A stretch of 45,682 nt of DNA, taken from Alectryocaccomicrobium faecavium. Lineage in GTDB: Bacteria > Bacillota > Clostridia > Christensenellales > Aristaeellaceae. The DNA lies in contig DVOT01000075.1 of the NCBI GenBank assembly GCA_018713425.1, forward strand, positions 1 to 45,682. The letters run 5' to 3'. The notes beneath the pieces were generated by a model. That model made no database searches and had not been told where the DNA came from. It saw nothing but the letters and a program-made list of their open reading frames with translations. A program made the translations under genes and the position numbers. This document shows, piece by piece, positions 8,163-15,990 of the stretch. How positions within the stretch are numbered: the stretch's first letter is position 1; every line of letters begins with the position of its first letter.

Positions 8163-8721
8163 TGCCATTCTCCTGCGCGGGCGTAGCCGAAGGCACGGGC
8201 GTCGGCTCCAAGATCACGCGCGTTTGCGTCAGGCCCACGATGCGCCATTGCCCGCCGCTCTTCATGAGCGTAACCTCGTATTCGCCGCCCTGCCAGGCGG
8301 GCGGATCGCCGCTCACGTCGTTCACGCGGCTGGAAATCACGCTGCCTTCGATGGAGGGCACGCGCTCCGTGATGGTGCAATAGGCCGTGTCCTGCCAGGG
8401 CCAGGCCCACAGCCATTCGAGTGTGATCACATGGTCGAAATCCGTGATGTTGTAATCGATATAAGGCGAATTGGCCGAAAAGGCGATCTGCATCACGGGA
8501 TCGTTATTCAAAAAATCCGCGCTGAAATACTTGTTCAGTTCGCTTGCGTCCTCCCGGGTGAGCGCGACTTCCACGCGCTTGGCCATGCCGTCCGTCACCA
8601 GGATATAGATATTGCCGGAATTGAGCGCCATATAAAACGCGCAAATCAAAATAGCCACGCATGCGCTGAGGATGATCATGCGCGAGGCAATGAACCAAAG
8701 CAACCTTCGAATATACTTCAT
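8149..8721 (-). CDS. Hypothetical membrane-anchored protein
   Basis: I do not recognise a family. The 190-residue protein has a basic N-terminus (MKYIRRLLWF), one membrane helix at about residues 12-33 (MIILSACVAILICAFYMA), then an extracytoplasmic region of about 150 residues ending in a Pro/Thr-rich tail (EPTPVPSATPAQENGN). The outer region contains FSADFLNNDP and a GGQWRIVGL segment like SnoaL/NTF2-type folds, which is only suggestive. It starts in an ATGA overlap with the upstream AlkZ-like gene and overlaps dusB, so it is co-translated. No clear ribosome binding site is seen, which fits translational coupling. Confidence 0.75.
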   Translation of the reverse strand: MKYIRRLLWFIASRMIILSACVAILICAFYMALNSGNIYILVTDGMAKRVEVALTREDASELNKYFSADFLNNDPVMQIAFSANSPYIDYNITDFDHVITLEWLWAWPWQDTAYCTITERVPSIEGSVISSRVNDVSGDPPAWQGGEYEVTLMKSGGQWRIVGLTQTRVILEPTPVPSATPAQENGNAQG

Positions 8722-9329
8722 AGGGCAGCAATCTTTCCCCTTTGTGTGATAATCTTTAGACGCGCTTCCTCCGCATCCAGTTGCGCCGCGCGCGCAACGG
8801 CCTCGGGCGCGTAAACGTCCGTGCGCATGTATTCGATGGAAGGCCAGCCCACCGGCCGCAAATCCACCGACAAGCGTTGCGATTCGCCAGACATGACGAT
8901 TTCCATTTCGGCCATCAGCCTTTCCAGCGCGCCATGGAAGCCCTTCTCCGGCGCACGGGCGCGCAAATCGTGTTTGGCCCAGGTGTCCTGCCGCAAAAAC
9001 AGGCGATGCATTTCCCACACGGCCTGCGAAACCTGCCCCATTTCCCAGCGCTCTTCCAAGGGCAGCGCAGGCGTATACGCGGCGATGAAGACAGGATGCC
9101 AGGCGTGCGATATAAACAGGGCCTGCCCACCTTCCACGCGCGTATAGATCCCATCGCGCCGCTCGGAGAGCATGCGCTTCCATTCCCAGGGATCGGTGTC
9201 TTGCCCGGTATGCCAGGCATCCGCGCGCGTGACGTCTGCCAGATTGGGAATGCCCGTGCGCCCGCCAAAGGCGATAAAGCCCATATCGTCCAGCAACGAC
9301 AGGAGTTCTCCATACGTGGTAATCGTCAT
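8718..9329 (-). CDS. AlkZ-related hypothetical protein
   Basis: The 203-residue cytoplasmic protein begins MTITTYGELLSLLDDMGF and contains ADAWHTGQDTDPWEWK and a FISHAWHPVFIAA segment. This resembles a clostridial family sometimes annotated as AlkZ-related, after the AlkZ DNA glycosylase fold. Whether it acts on DNA is not shown; the HTGQDTDPWEW motif recalls the family but no catalytic residues are defined here. AAAGGAGG lies 7 bases upstream of the ATG. It is the first gene of the operon leading to dusB. Confidence 0.7.
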   Translation of the reverse strand: MTITTYGELLSLLDDMGFIAFGGRTGIPNLADVTRADAWHTGQDTDPWEWKRMLSERRDGIYTRVEGGQALFISHAWHPVFIAAYTPALPLEERWEMGQVSQAVWEMHRLFLRQDTWAKHDLRARAPEKGFHGALERLMAEMEIVMSGESQRLSVDLRPVGWPSIEYMRTDVYAPEAVARAAQLDAEEARLKIITQRGKIAAL

Positions 9330-9352
9330 GCCCCGGCCTCCTTTCCCCTACC

Positions 9353-9381
9353 ATTATAACGGCAAAACCCGCGCGGGTCAA
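9353..9381 (-). promoter_or_regulatory. Sigma-A promoter of the AlkZ-like/dusB operon
   Basis: On the minus strand TTGACC (9381-9376), a 17-bp spacer and TATAAT (9358-9353) form a near-consensus promoter just upstream of the first gene. Confidence 0.85.
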
Positions 9382-9442
9382 TAGCCAATGTCGCGGAGAA
9401 CGAGAGAAGACGCGGACGCCGAGGAAAAAACCGCGCGAAAGC

Positions 9443-9480
9443 AAAAATAGCGGGCGCGCAAGTTTCCGCCTGCGCGCCCG
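9443..9480 (-). terminator. Terminator of the lipoprotein gene
   Basis: On the minus strand the stem CGGGCGCGCA/TGCGCGCCCG (9480-9471 with 9460-9451) is followed by CTATTTTTGC, directly after the lipoprotein stop codon. Confidence 0.85.
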
Positions 9481-9485
9481 GAACT

Positions 9486-9935
9486 TTACTCTTCCAGCGT
9501 GGCCGTAAAGCCGTCAGCCTCGTTTCCGGCAAACACGATGGTGTAGGCGGCGCCATATTCCGCCGGGATATACACCCGGTTCGTGGTGCCGATTTCGGAA
9601 ATATCGTCTTTGCCATAGGGCGAGAAGTCCATGGAGAACTGGGAAATGTCCGCGCTTTCCAGATAGCTCTCGGTGAAGGTAAGCGTAAGATCCGTCTCGT
9701 TGGTGAGCGCCTTGCCCTCCAGATCGGCCATGCCGCCCATCCCGCGCGATTCATCGCCAATATAAAAAGTATAAAAAATCTGGTAAATATCCTCGCTTTC
9801 GCAGATGACGCGCACCGTAAAGGATGGATCTGCCGCTTCTTCCGGCGCCGCCTCGCACGCGGAAAGCAGCAGCGCCAGCGCGAGGAGCAACGGCAGGAAC
9901 GCCACGCGCCGCCAGGTAGAAATGTTGCAGGCCAT
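9486..9935 (-). CDS. Small secreted lipoprotein of unknown function
   Basis: The 149-residue protein has a lipoprotein signal peptide: basic WRR, a leucine/alanine-rich core and the lipobox LLSAC with cysteine at about residue 27. The mature part (about 120 residues) is acidic and rich in beta-forming segments (FTVRVICESEDIYQIFYTFYIGDE, broken here only by family-neutral loops) and ends in FTATLEE. It should sit on the outer face of the membrane. AAAGGGG lies upstream of the ATG, and the gene is a single transcription unit between its own -10 box and terminator. I do not recognise the family. Confidence 0.75.
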   Translation of the reverse strand: MACNISTWRRVAFLPLLLALALLLSACEAAPEEAADPSFTVRVICESEDIYQIFYTFYIGDESRGMGGMADLEGKALTNETDLTLTFTESYLESADISQFSMDFSPYGKDDISEIGTTNRVYIPAEYGAAYTIVFAGNEADGFTATLEE

Positions 9936-9970
9936 GGGTCAAATCCCCTTTCAGAATTCATGCGCGCACC

Positions 9971-9976
9971 ATTATA
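9971..9976 (-). promoter_or_regulatory. -10 box of the lipoprotein gene
   Basis: TATAAT on the minus strand, 36 bases upstream of the lipoprotein start. The -35 region is poor. Confidence 0.45.
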
Positions 9977-10047
9977 GCACCATGCAAAAGCGCAACGCCA
10001 GCGCGCTCGGGAAAAGAAACGCAAAAAATTCGCGCATGGGCGCGCGC

Positions 10048-10080
10048 AAAAGCCCGGCGCGCCAAACCGGCACGCCGGGC
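10048..10080 (-). terminator. Terminator after the KDPG aldolase gene
   Basis: On the minus strand a 12-bp GC stem (10080-10069 with 10063-10052, one G-T pair) is followed by TTTT, just after the aldolase stop codon. Confidence 0.8.
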
Positions 10081-10094
10081 AAAACGCTGAAAAA

Positions 10095-10742
10095 TCATCC
10101 GCGCGCGGCTTGCACATATGCGCGCGCCAAAGCGGTACACTTGCCCCACTCTTCGCGCTCGATCCACTCGCGATTCACCAGATTGCCGCCCACGCCCGCG
10201 CCAATCGCGCCAGCGCGCAGGAATTCGGCGATGTTGGTATCGTTGACGCCGCCCACGGCAAGGAAGGGAATGTGCGAAAGCGGGCTGGCAATCGCCTTCA
10301 AATACGCCGGGCCCAGCGTGCCTGCCGGGAAGATCTTCACCGCATCCGCGCCAGCCGCGTGCGCGCGCTGCGCCTCCGTGGGCGTCATCGCGCCGGGAAA
10401 GGCCAACAAGCCCAACGCCTTGATGGCGTGGATGATCGGCCGGTCGGTGTTCGGCGTGACGATGAACTGCGCGCCCGCCTCGCGCGCGATGGCCAGTTGC
10501 AGCGTGGTGAGCACCGTGCCCGCGCCGATGTACATTTCGGGCAAGCCATCGTGAATGGAACGGATGGCGGCCGCCGTACCCTGCCAGGATTGGGCATCGC
10601 TCTGGTTGAAGGTGATCTCCATCATATCGATGCCGCCTTCCAGCAGCGCCTTCGCCAGAGAAAACATTTTTTCCGGAGCTTGGCCGCGCACAATGGCAAT
10701 GATCTTGCTCTCGCGCACATGTTGCATGGTAAGTTCGTTCAC
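10095..10742 (-). CDS. eda: KDPG/KHG aldolase (2-dehydro-3-deoxy-phosphogluconate aldolase)
   Basis: This 215-residue class I aldolase should split 2-keto-3-deoxy-6-phosphogluconate into pyruvate and glyceraldehyde 3-phosphate in the cytoplasm. The family marks are KIIAIVRGQ at the N-terminus, MMEITFNQ, IGAGTVLT, QFIVTPN, the Schiff-base lysine K136 in AVKIFPA, and FLAVGGVN. The GTG at 10742 is chosen as start because AAGGG lies 7 bases upstream; ATG at 10727 would lose five residues. The GTG lies 2 bases after the GNAT stop, so the genes are coupled. No KDG kinase or uronate isomerase gene is near, so its sugar pathway is elsewhere. Confidence 0.9.
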   Translation of the reverse strand: MNELTMQHVRESKIIAIVRGQAPEKMFSLAKALLEGGIDMMEITFNQSDAQSWQGTAAAIRSIHDGLPEMYIGAGTVLTTLQLAIAREAGAQFIVTPNTDRPIIHAIKALGLLAFPGAMTPTEAQRAHAAGADAVKIFPAGTLGPAYLKAIASPLSHIPFLAVGGVNDTNIAEFLRAGAIGAGVGGNLVNREWIEREEWGKCTALARAYVQAARG

Positions 10743-10744
10743 GG

Positions 10745-11275
10745 TTAATCCCTTCTTTCTATATTGCCGGCAGTGTTGAAGAAAAAGACGGTGCCCAGCG
10801 TGCCGTCGGGATACTGGGCCTGGGGATGGGCGCAAATCCGGCGGTACCGCCCCTGCGTATAGCGGGAAATGGCATCCGTCCAAAAACGCCCGCCCGCCGC
10901 GTTTTTGGCATGGTGCATGAGTTGCCATTGGCCCGGGAAATGGTCAAACAACCAAAATGCCGCTTCCCGGCCCACGCCGCAACGCCGGTATTTGTGCATC
11001 ACAAAGAACTCGGCCATGGCGTAATCCGTGTTTTCGCCCGGAATTTCCTGATAGTCGTTCACCATGGCAAAGCCCACCAGCTTGCCGTCCACCCGCAGGA
11101 AAAAGGCCCAGCGGTTTGGTTCCGTCCAGTAGCAATCGAGCCAATCATAGCCATACAGGCCCAAGGCGTTCACATCGGCCGCTTCCCATTGACTGCTCTC
11201 ATAGAGGTATTTTTCCAGCAGGTTGCGAAGAATCTCTTTTTCGTCCACCGTTACGGGGGCCAACTGCACATTCAT
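10745..11275 (-). CDS. GNAT-family N-acetyltransferase
   Basis: The 176-residue protein has the GNAT core: WAFFLRVDGKLVGFAMVND (strands 2-3), an acidic segment, then EFFVMHKYRRCGVGREAAFWLF, in which RRCGVG is the acetyl-CoA pyrophosphate loop. The acceptor is unknown. The ATG at 11275 has GGAGGA at suitable spacing; an upstream in-frame ATG at 11326 falls on the -35 box and is rejected. It is the first gene of a pair with the KDPG aldolase gene 2 bases downstream. Confidence 0.85.
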   Translation of the reverse strand: MNVQLAPVTVDEKEILRNLLEKYLYESSQWEAADVNALGLYGYDWLDCYWTEPNRWAFFLRVDGKLVGFAMVNDYQEIPGENTDYAMAEFFVMHKYRRCGVGREAAFWLFDHFPGQWQLMHHAKNAAGGRFWTDAISRYTQGRYRRICAHPQAQYPDGTLGTVFFFNTAGNIERRD

Positions 11276-11297
11276 ATGGCATTCCTCCCCTGGGTTC

Positions 11298-11326
11298 AGT
11301 ATATCACGCCCGTGCCGCGCCGTCAA
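11298..11326 (-). promoter_or_regulatory. Sigma-A promoter of the GNAT-eda pair
   Basis: On the minus strand TTGACG (11326-11321), a 17-bp spacer and TATACT (11303-11298) precede the GNAT gene. Confidence 0.85.
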
Positions 11327-11363
11327 GACGCAACAGGCGTCTCAAAAAAAATTGCAAAACGCC

Positions 11364-11393
11364 TTGTGCGCGGCAGGATTTGTAATGTATAAT
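11364..11393 (+). promoter_or_regulatory. Promoter of the GH172-type gene
   Basis: TTGTGC (11364-11369), 18 bp, TATAAT (11388-11393), 31 bp before the start codon. It diverges from the GNAT promoter. Confidence 0.7.
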
Positions 11394-11423
11394 ACAGGCA
11401 TTCCCATAGAAGGAGGAGGGCAT

Positions 11424-12488
11424 ATGCTGGAACAACTGTGCATGCTGCGCGATTTTGAAACTCGCTCGGTCTGCTCGGAAAATAAGACCGGCGAAAAGGG
11501 CATGGGCGGCCGCACGAGCGCCAAAGACGGCGTGGCCGCGCGCGCCGCGCGCGATTTGGGCGACGGCTGGAAGACCAATCCTTACGAGCGCATTGCGCCC
11601 GGCGAAACCCGAGAAATCATGAACGTCGCGGGCGAGGGCATGATCCGCCACATCTGGATGACGCCCGCTGGCTCCTGGCGCAACGCGATTTTGCGCTTCT
11701 ATTGGGACGGGAGTGAAACGCCTTCCGTCGAGTGCCCCATCGGCGACTTTTTTGCCTGCGGCTGGGGAAGCTACGCGCCCATCCGTTCCCTTGCCGTATG
11801 CGTGAACCCTGGCTCCGCCTTCAATTGCTATTGGAGCATGCCTTTCCGCAAGGGCTGCCGCGTGACGGTGGAGAACCGCGCGGATGAAGAATTTGTGCTG
11901 TATTACCAGATCACCTACGAAGTGCGCCCCATTCCAGCGGAATGCGCCTACTTTCACGCGCAATTCCGGCGCGTGAATCCGCTGCCTTACAAACAGGTGT
12001 ACACCATTTTGGACAGCGTGAAGGGCAAAGGCCACTATGTGGGCACCTATATGGCCTGGGGCGTGAATAACAACGGCTGGTGGGGCGAAGGCGAAATCAA
12101 ATTCTATTTGGACGGCGACGACGCATATCCCACCATCTGCGGCACGGGCACGGAAGACTACTTCTGCGGTTCCTACAATTTTGAGGATCCCGTGCGGCAC
12201 GACCGCTATGAAACCTTCACCTCGCCCTATTCGGGACTGGCGCAGGCGACCGTCCCCAACGCGCTCTATCAAAGCCAGATGCGCTTTGGCCTGTATCGCT
12301 GGCACATCAACGACCCGATTTATTTCCAATCCGACTTGCGCGTGACCATTCAGGCGTTGGGTTGGCGCAGCGGCGGACGCTATTTGCCCCTGCAGGACGA
12401 CATCGCTTCCGTAGCCTACTGGTACCAGACTCTGCCCTGCCAACCGTTCCCCCCGCTCGGCAGCCGGGATGATTTGGAAATTATTTGA
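11424..12488 (+). CDS. DUF2961 / GH172-family glycoside hydrolase
   Basis: The 354-residue protein has the DUF2961 signature: ETRSVCSENKTGEKGMGGR near the N-terminus, GEGMIRHIWMTP, LRFYWDG, CPIGDFFACGWG and CGTGTEDYFCGSYNF. DUF2961 proteins were reclassified as GH172 after members acting on difructose dianhydride and on D-arabinofuranosides were characterised; the glutamate in GTGTEDYF lies in the conserved active-site region. The exact substrate is not readable here. AGGAGGAGGG precedes the ATG at 11424. There is no signal peptide, so it acts in the cytoplasm on imported oligosaccharides. It is a single-gene unit with its own promoter. Confidence 0.85.
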   Translation: MLEQLCMLRDFETRSVCSENKTGEKGMGGRTSAKDGVAARAARDLGDGWKTNPYERIAPGETREIMNVAGEGMIRHIWMTPAGSWRNAILRFYWDGSETPSVECPIGDFFACGWGSYAPIRSLAVCVNPGSAFNCYWSMPFRKGCRVTVENRADEEFVLYYQITYEVRPIPAECAYFHAQFRRVNPLPYKQVYTILDSVKGKGHYVGTYMAWGVNNNGWWGEGEIKFYLDGDDAYPTICGTGTEDYFCGSYNFEDPVRHDRYETFTSPYSGLAQATVPNALYQSQMRFGLYRWHINDPIYFQSDLRVTIQALGWRSGGRYLPLQDDIASVAYWYQTLPCQPFPPLGSRDDLEII

Positions 12489-12490
12489 CA

Positions 12491-12522
12491 AAAATGGGGC
12501 TGTTGCCGCGGCAACAGCCCCC
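12491..12522 (-). terminator. Terminator between the GH172 gene and radC
   Basis: A perfect 26-base palindrome (12497-12522) is followed on the minus strand by ATTTTT (12496-12491), so it fits termination of the radC transcript. It may also end the converging GH172 transcript. Confidence 0.85.
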
Positions 12523-12542
12523 ACGCCATTTTGCAAACGCCT

Positions 12543-13268
12543 TTACGGCTTAACGGCAATCCATTTGGCTAGCGGAGGAACACAAGGCCCCTGACACACC
12601 CACTGTTCCTCTTCAAATATGCCCATGGCGCGCAAGCTTATTCCCTGACCGTTTGCCACCAGAATATGGTCGATCAGTGGAATGCCCGCACCGGAAAGCA
12701 CATCGATCAGTTCTTTTGTGACCTCGACATCGGCCACGGAAGGAACGACGCTGCCACTGGGATGGTTATGCCCAATCAACACAGCCGAAGCGCCAGCGCG
12801 CAGCGCAGCCGCGAGCACGCCCGGCGGCGTAATGACGGTGCGATCCACATGGCCGCTGCCAAAAGTATGCACAGCGAGCGGAAGCAAGCGCTCATTCAGC
12901 GAAACGAGCAAAGTTTTTTCGTGCAGAAGCAATGCCATGTGCGCGGCAAAATACGCCTCTGCGCGTTCCGCCGTGGAGAGCGGCTTATGTTCCAAAAGGC
13001 TGAGCCGCTCCGCGGTGAGGATGCCTTGAAAATTGGCCAATAAGAATGCCGCGTTGGGCGGAAGCCCCTCGACTTTATTTAGCTGATCCAGCGAAGTTTC
13101 GCAAAGATAGCGCAGAGAGCCGCGCCGGTTGAGCAAATTTTCGACCAGCGCATCCACTTTTTCGGGTTCATCGATAAAACAGAGCAGGAGCTGCGTCAGC
13201 AGCTCCCGGTCTTTCACCATTCGCCGCGCCGCAAGCGCCTGCAAAGAAGGATCCGTATCGCCACGCAT
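12543..13268 (-). CDS. radC: RadC-family JAB/JAMM protein
   Basis: The 241-residue protein has an N-terminal helix-hairpin-helix-like region (LDQLNKVEGLPPNAAFLL, residues 59-78) and the RadC core with the metal motif GHNHPSG (166-172) and the later aspartate of the JAMM site (residue 180 in SVAD). RadC was named as a DNA repair protein, but its biochemical role remains uncertain; JAMM folds usually bind zinc. It starts 9 bases after the sugar isomerase stop, with only a weak GGGAT before the ATG, so it is probably co-transcribed as the last gene of the glycogen-isomerase run. Confidence 0.88.
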   Translation of the reverse strand: MRGDTDPSLQALAARRMVKDRELLTQLLLCFIDEPEKVDALVENLLNRRGSLRYLCETSLDQLNKVEGLPPNAAFLLANFQGILTAERLSLLEHKPLSTAERAEAYFAAHMALLLHEKTLLVSLNERLLPLAVHTFGSGHVDRTVITPPGVLAAALRAGASAVLIGHNHPSGSVVPSVADVEVTKELIDVLSGAGIPLIDHILVANGQGISLRAMGIFEEEQWVCQGPCVPPLAKWIAVKP

Positions 13269-13277
13269 ATCCCGAGA

Positions 13278-14102
13278 TCACAGCCCCAGCGCGAAAAGGG
13301 TATCGCGGCTCATTTTCGCGGCTTCCAGCGGCGCGCGGCCGACGGACTGATCTTGTTCCACAATGAACCACTTGGCGCCGCTTTCCAGACCCGCGTCCAC
13401 GATGGATTTCACATTCTGGCAGCCATGGCCCACCGGGCGGAATTCAAAGTCGCCTTCGCTCTTGGCCGCGCCATCGTCGCTGCCATCGGCGTTGATCAGC
13501 GCGTAGGGCTGACCGGCACGACGGCCCACATAATCCTTCAGATGCACCACCGGGCAACGGCCGGCGTATTTGCGCACGTATTCCGCCGGATCCAGGCCCG
13601 CGTACTTCACCCAGCAGGTGTCGATTTCCGTTTGCAACACGCATGCCGGCACGCTGGAATACAGAAAATCCAGGCCATACTGTCCACTCAGAGTGATGAA
13701 CTCAAAATCGTGGTTGTGGTACAGAAGCTGGATGTCCGCTTCGCGGCACAGGCGGCCAAACTGATAGATGACGTTGATGGCGTGTGCGAAACCCGCGCTG
13801 CCAGGGCGAGTGGCCTCATCCAGGTAGGGCACGGCGATATATTTGCAGCCGATGGTCAAATGGTCCGCGATTTCGCCAAACATATTCGCCTCGATCTGCG
13901 CGAAGGGCAGGTGGTTGGAGATGCCAATCAACCCCAGATCATCCAGCATACCGCGCACTTCCTGCGCGCTGTGTCCATAAAAGCCCGCGAATTCCACGCC
14001 GTCATAGCCCATTTCCTTGAGCGCTTTTAGCGTGCCAAACAGATCCTTTTGCGCGTCGTCGCGCGCCGAATATACCTGATACCCAATCATAGCTTTTTTC
14101 AT
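13278..14102 (-). CDS. Sugar phosphate isomerase/epimerase, xylose-isomerase-like barrel
   Basis: The 274-residue TIM-barrel protein belongs to the AP-endonuclease-2-like superfamily. Visible marks are GYDGVEFAGFYG, LLYHNHDFEF (metal-site histidine), QTEIDTCWV with its conserved Glu/Asp, VVHLKDY and WFIVEQD. Members isomerise, epimerise or dehydrate sugars and inositols with a divalent metal; the substrate here is unknown. The ATG at 14102 follows GAGGAG at 8 bases. It is 35 bases downstream of glgA with no terminator between, so it is probably in the glycogen operon. Confidence 0.85.
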   Translation of the reverse strand: MKKAMIGYQVYSARDDAQKDLFGTLKALKEMGYDGVEFAGFYGHSAQEVRGMLDDLGLIGISNHLPFAQIEANMFGEIADHLTIGCKYIAVPYLDEATRPGSAGFAHAINVIYQFGRLCREADIQLLYHNHDFEFITLSGQYGLDFLYSSVPACVLQTEIDTCWVKYAGLDPAEYVRKYAGRCPVVHLKDYVGRRAGQPYALINADGSDDGAAKSEGDFEFRPVGHGCQNVKSIVDAGLESGAKWFIVEQDQSVGRAPLEAAKMSRDTLFALGL

Positions 14103-14137
14103 TATAGATGCTCCTCGTTTGCGTAAAGATTTATCCA

Positions 14138-15895
14138 TCAGGCGTTTTCATCCGCCGGAGGAACGACTTTTTCCGCTTCAGCAGAGGCGGGGGCGGCCTT
14201 TTTGCGCGCGGCGGGCTTCTTAGCGGGCGCGCTGGCATCCGCCGCCTTCTTCGCCGCAGCGGGCTTCTTCGCGGCGCTCTTGCTCGCGTCGCTGCCTTCA
14301 GCCGCCTTTTTGCGCGCGGCAGGTTTCTTGGCGGGCGCGCTGGCGGCCGCCGCCTTCTTCGCCGCGGCGGGTTTCTTCGCGGCGCTCTTCTGCGGCGCTT
14401 CGCCGTCTTCGGCCGCCGGTTCCTGCGCGGCGGACTCCTCTGCACCGCTGGTCGTGGCCGTGCCCAACAGCGACGCATACAGGGCGACGTATTCCCCGGC
14501 CGATTTGCTCCAGCCGTATTCGCCCCGCATGGCGCGGGTGGCCAACATTTCAATCGTCTCGGGTTCGGCCTGGAAGAGCCGCACCGCGCGCTCGATCACG
14601 TGCAGCATATCGTGCGCGTTGTAATTGAGGAAGGTAAAACCATTGCCGTCGCCGGTGAATTCGTTATAAGAAAGCACCGTATCGCGCAGGCCGCCCGTTT
14701 CGCGCGTAATGGGCAGGGAGCCATAGCGCAGCGCGATCATTTGGCTCAAGCCGCAGGGTTCAAACATGGACGGCATGAGGAAGAAATCGCTGCCCGCATA
14801 GATCTTGTGCGCGAGCGCGTGGTTCATTTCAATGCGCGCGGCCAGTTGCGTGGGATATTTCCACTGCGCCCAGTTGAACAGGTCTTCAAACCGGTCTTCG
14901 CCCTTGCCGAGCACGCACAGTTGCGCGCCGGTTTTCAGGATTTCGTCCAGCACGCGTTCCACCAGGTCGAAGCCCTTCTGGCCCGACAGGCGGCTGACCA
15001 TGCCGATGAGCGGGATCCGTTCGCCCTCTTGCAGGCCCAATTCGCGCTGCAACGCGAGCTTGTTCTGCACCTTCTGCGCGAAGGTATCCGGGCCATAGTT
15101 CACGGAAATGGCGGAATCCGTCTGTGGATCGTACTCTTCGGTGTCGATGCCGTTGAGCACGCCGGAAAGGTCATTCACGCGGCTGCGCAGCAACCCATCG
15201 AGCCGTTCGCCGTAATAGGCGGTTTGGATCTCCTGGGCGTACGTGGGGCTGACGGTGGTGATCTTATCGGCGAACACCAGCCCACCCTTCATAAAGCTGC
15301 ACTGGCCGTAGAATTCCAGGTGCGCGTTATCATAGGCCCAATCGCCCAGCGAAAGATATTCTTCGATTTCGTGGATGGGGAACACGCCCTGATAGCGCAA
15401 ATTGTGAATGGTGAACACGGTTTTCACATTGCGGTACAGGGGCAACGTACGATACTGCGCCTCCAGCAGCGCGGGGATCATGCCGGTTTGCCAATCGTGG
15501 CAATGCAATATATCGGGCACAAAATCGATCTGCGGCATGGCCTCCATCACCGCGCGGCAAAAATAGCTGAAACGTTCGCCCTCGTCCCCGCCCGAGCCGT
15601 AGATATAGGGCCGGTCGAAATATTGCAGGTTATCGACAAAATAGAAGGTTACGCCGCCCAATTCCAGTTTTTCGATGCCGACGTACTGCCGCCGCCAGCC
15701 CAGATTGACGTAGAAATACAGGCAATGTTCCATCCGCTCGCGATAGGTCTGCGGGATTTCGCGATAGAGCGGAAGGATCACGCGCGCGTCCACCCCCTGG
15801 CGGACAAGCGCCTTAGAAAGCGCGCCGACCACATCGGCCAATCCGCCGGTCTTTACGAAGGGGACGCATTCGCTTGCAGCAAACAGAACTTTCAT
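14138..15895 (-). CDS. glgA: Glycogen synthase (GT5) with a histone-H1-like C-terminal tail
   Basis: GlgA extends glycogen from ADP-glucose. Residues 1-478 are a full-length GT5 enzyme: KVLFAASECVPFVKTGGLADV with the ADP-glucose-binding KTGGL, DILHCHDWQT, TIHNLRYQG, GMVSRLSGQKG and the FLMPSMFEPCGLSQMIA region near the acceptor glutamate. Residues 479-585 are an extra tail of Ala, Lys and Pro (AAKKPAAAKKAA, APAKKPAARKKAA), built from a tandem 36-residue unit. Usual GlgA proteins end near 480 residues. The start follows GGAGGT at 7 bases, and the gene lies 95 bases after glgD. The tail resembles eukaryotic H1-like or bacterial HU/H1-like tails and could bind polyanions. Confidence 0.93.
   Translation of the reverse strand: MKVLFAASECVPFVKTGGLADVVGALSKALVRQGVDARVILPLYREIPQTYRERMEHCLYFYVNLGWRRQYVGIEKLELGGVTFYFVDNLQYFDRPYIYGSGGDEGERFSYFCRAVMEAMPQIDFVPDILHCHDWQTGMIPALLEAQYRTLPLYRNVKTVFTIHNLRYQGVFPIHEIEEYLSLGDWAYDNAHLEFYGQCSFMKGGLVFADKITTVSPTYAQEIQTAYYGERLDGLLRSRVNDLSGVLNGIDTEEYDPQTDSAISVNYGPDTFAQKVQNKLALQRELGLQEGERIPLIGMVSRLSGQKGFDLVERVLDEILKTGAQLCVLGKGEDRFEDLFNWAQWKYPTQLAARIEMNHALAHKIYAGSDFFLMPSMFEPCGLSQMIALRYGSLPITRETGGLRDTVLSYNEFTGDGNGFTFLNYNAHDMLHVIERAVRLFQAEPETIEMLATRAMRGEYGWSKSAGEYVALYASLLGTATTSGAEESAAQEPAAEDGEAPQKSAAKKPAAAKKAAAASAPAKKPAARKKAAEGSDASKSAAKKPAAAKKAADASAPAKKPAARKKAAPASAEAEKVVPPADENA
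14196..14389. repeat. 108-bp tandem repeat in the 3' end of glgA
   Basis: Two copies begin at 14196 and 14304 with nearly identical first 86 bases. They encode the 36-residue Ala/Lys/Pro unit of the GlgA tail. The period is a multiple of three, so copy number could change without a frameshift. Confidence 0.85.
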
Positions 15896-15990
15896 GGGAA
15901 CACCTCCGAACTTGCAGAATCAGACTGTGGCAAGCGTCGCCCGGCGGGGGAGCAAACCCATCCCGCTCCCCCACGCGACCGGGCGCGCGC

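Noticed and set aside
14138..14571. GlgA tail as a separate H1-like gene
   Set aside because: It is in the same frame as glgA with no stop, start codon or ribosome binding site between them.
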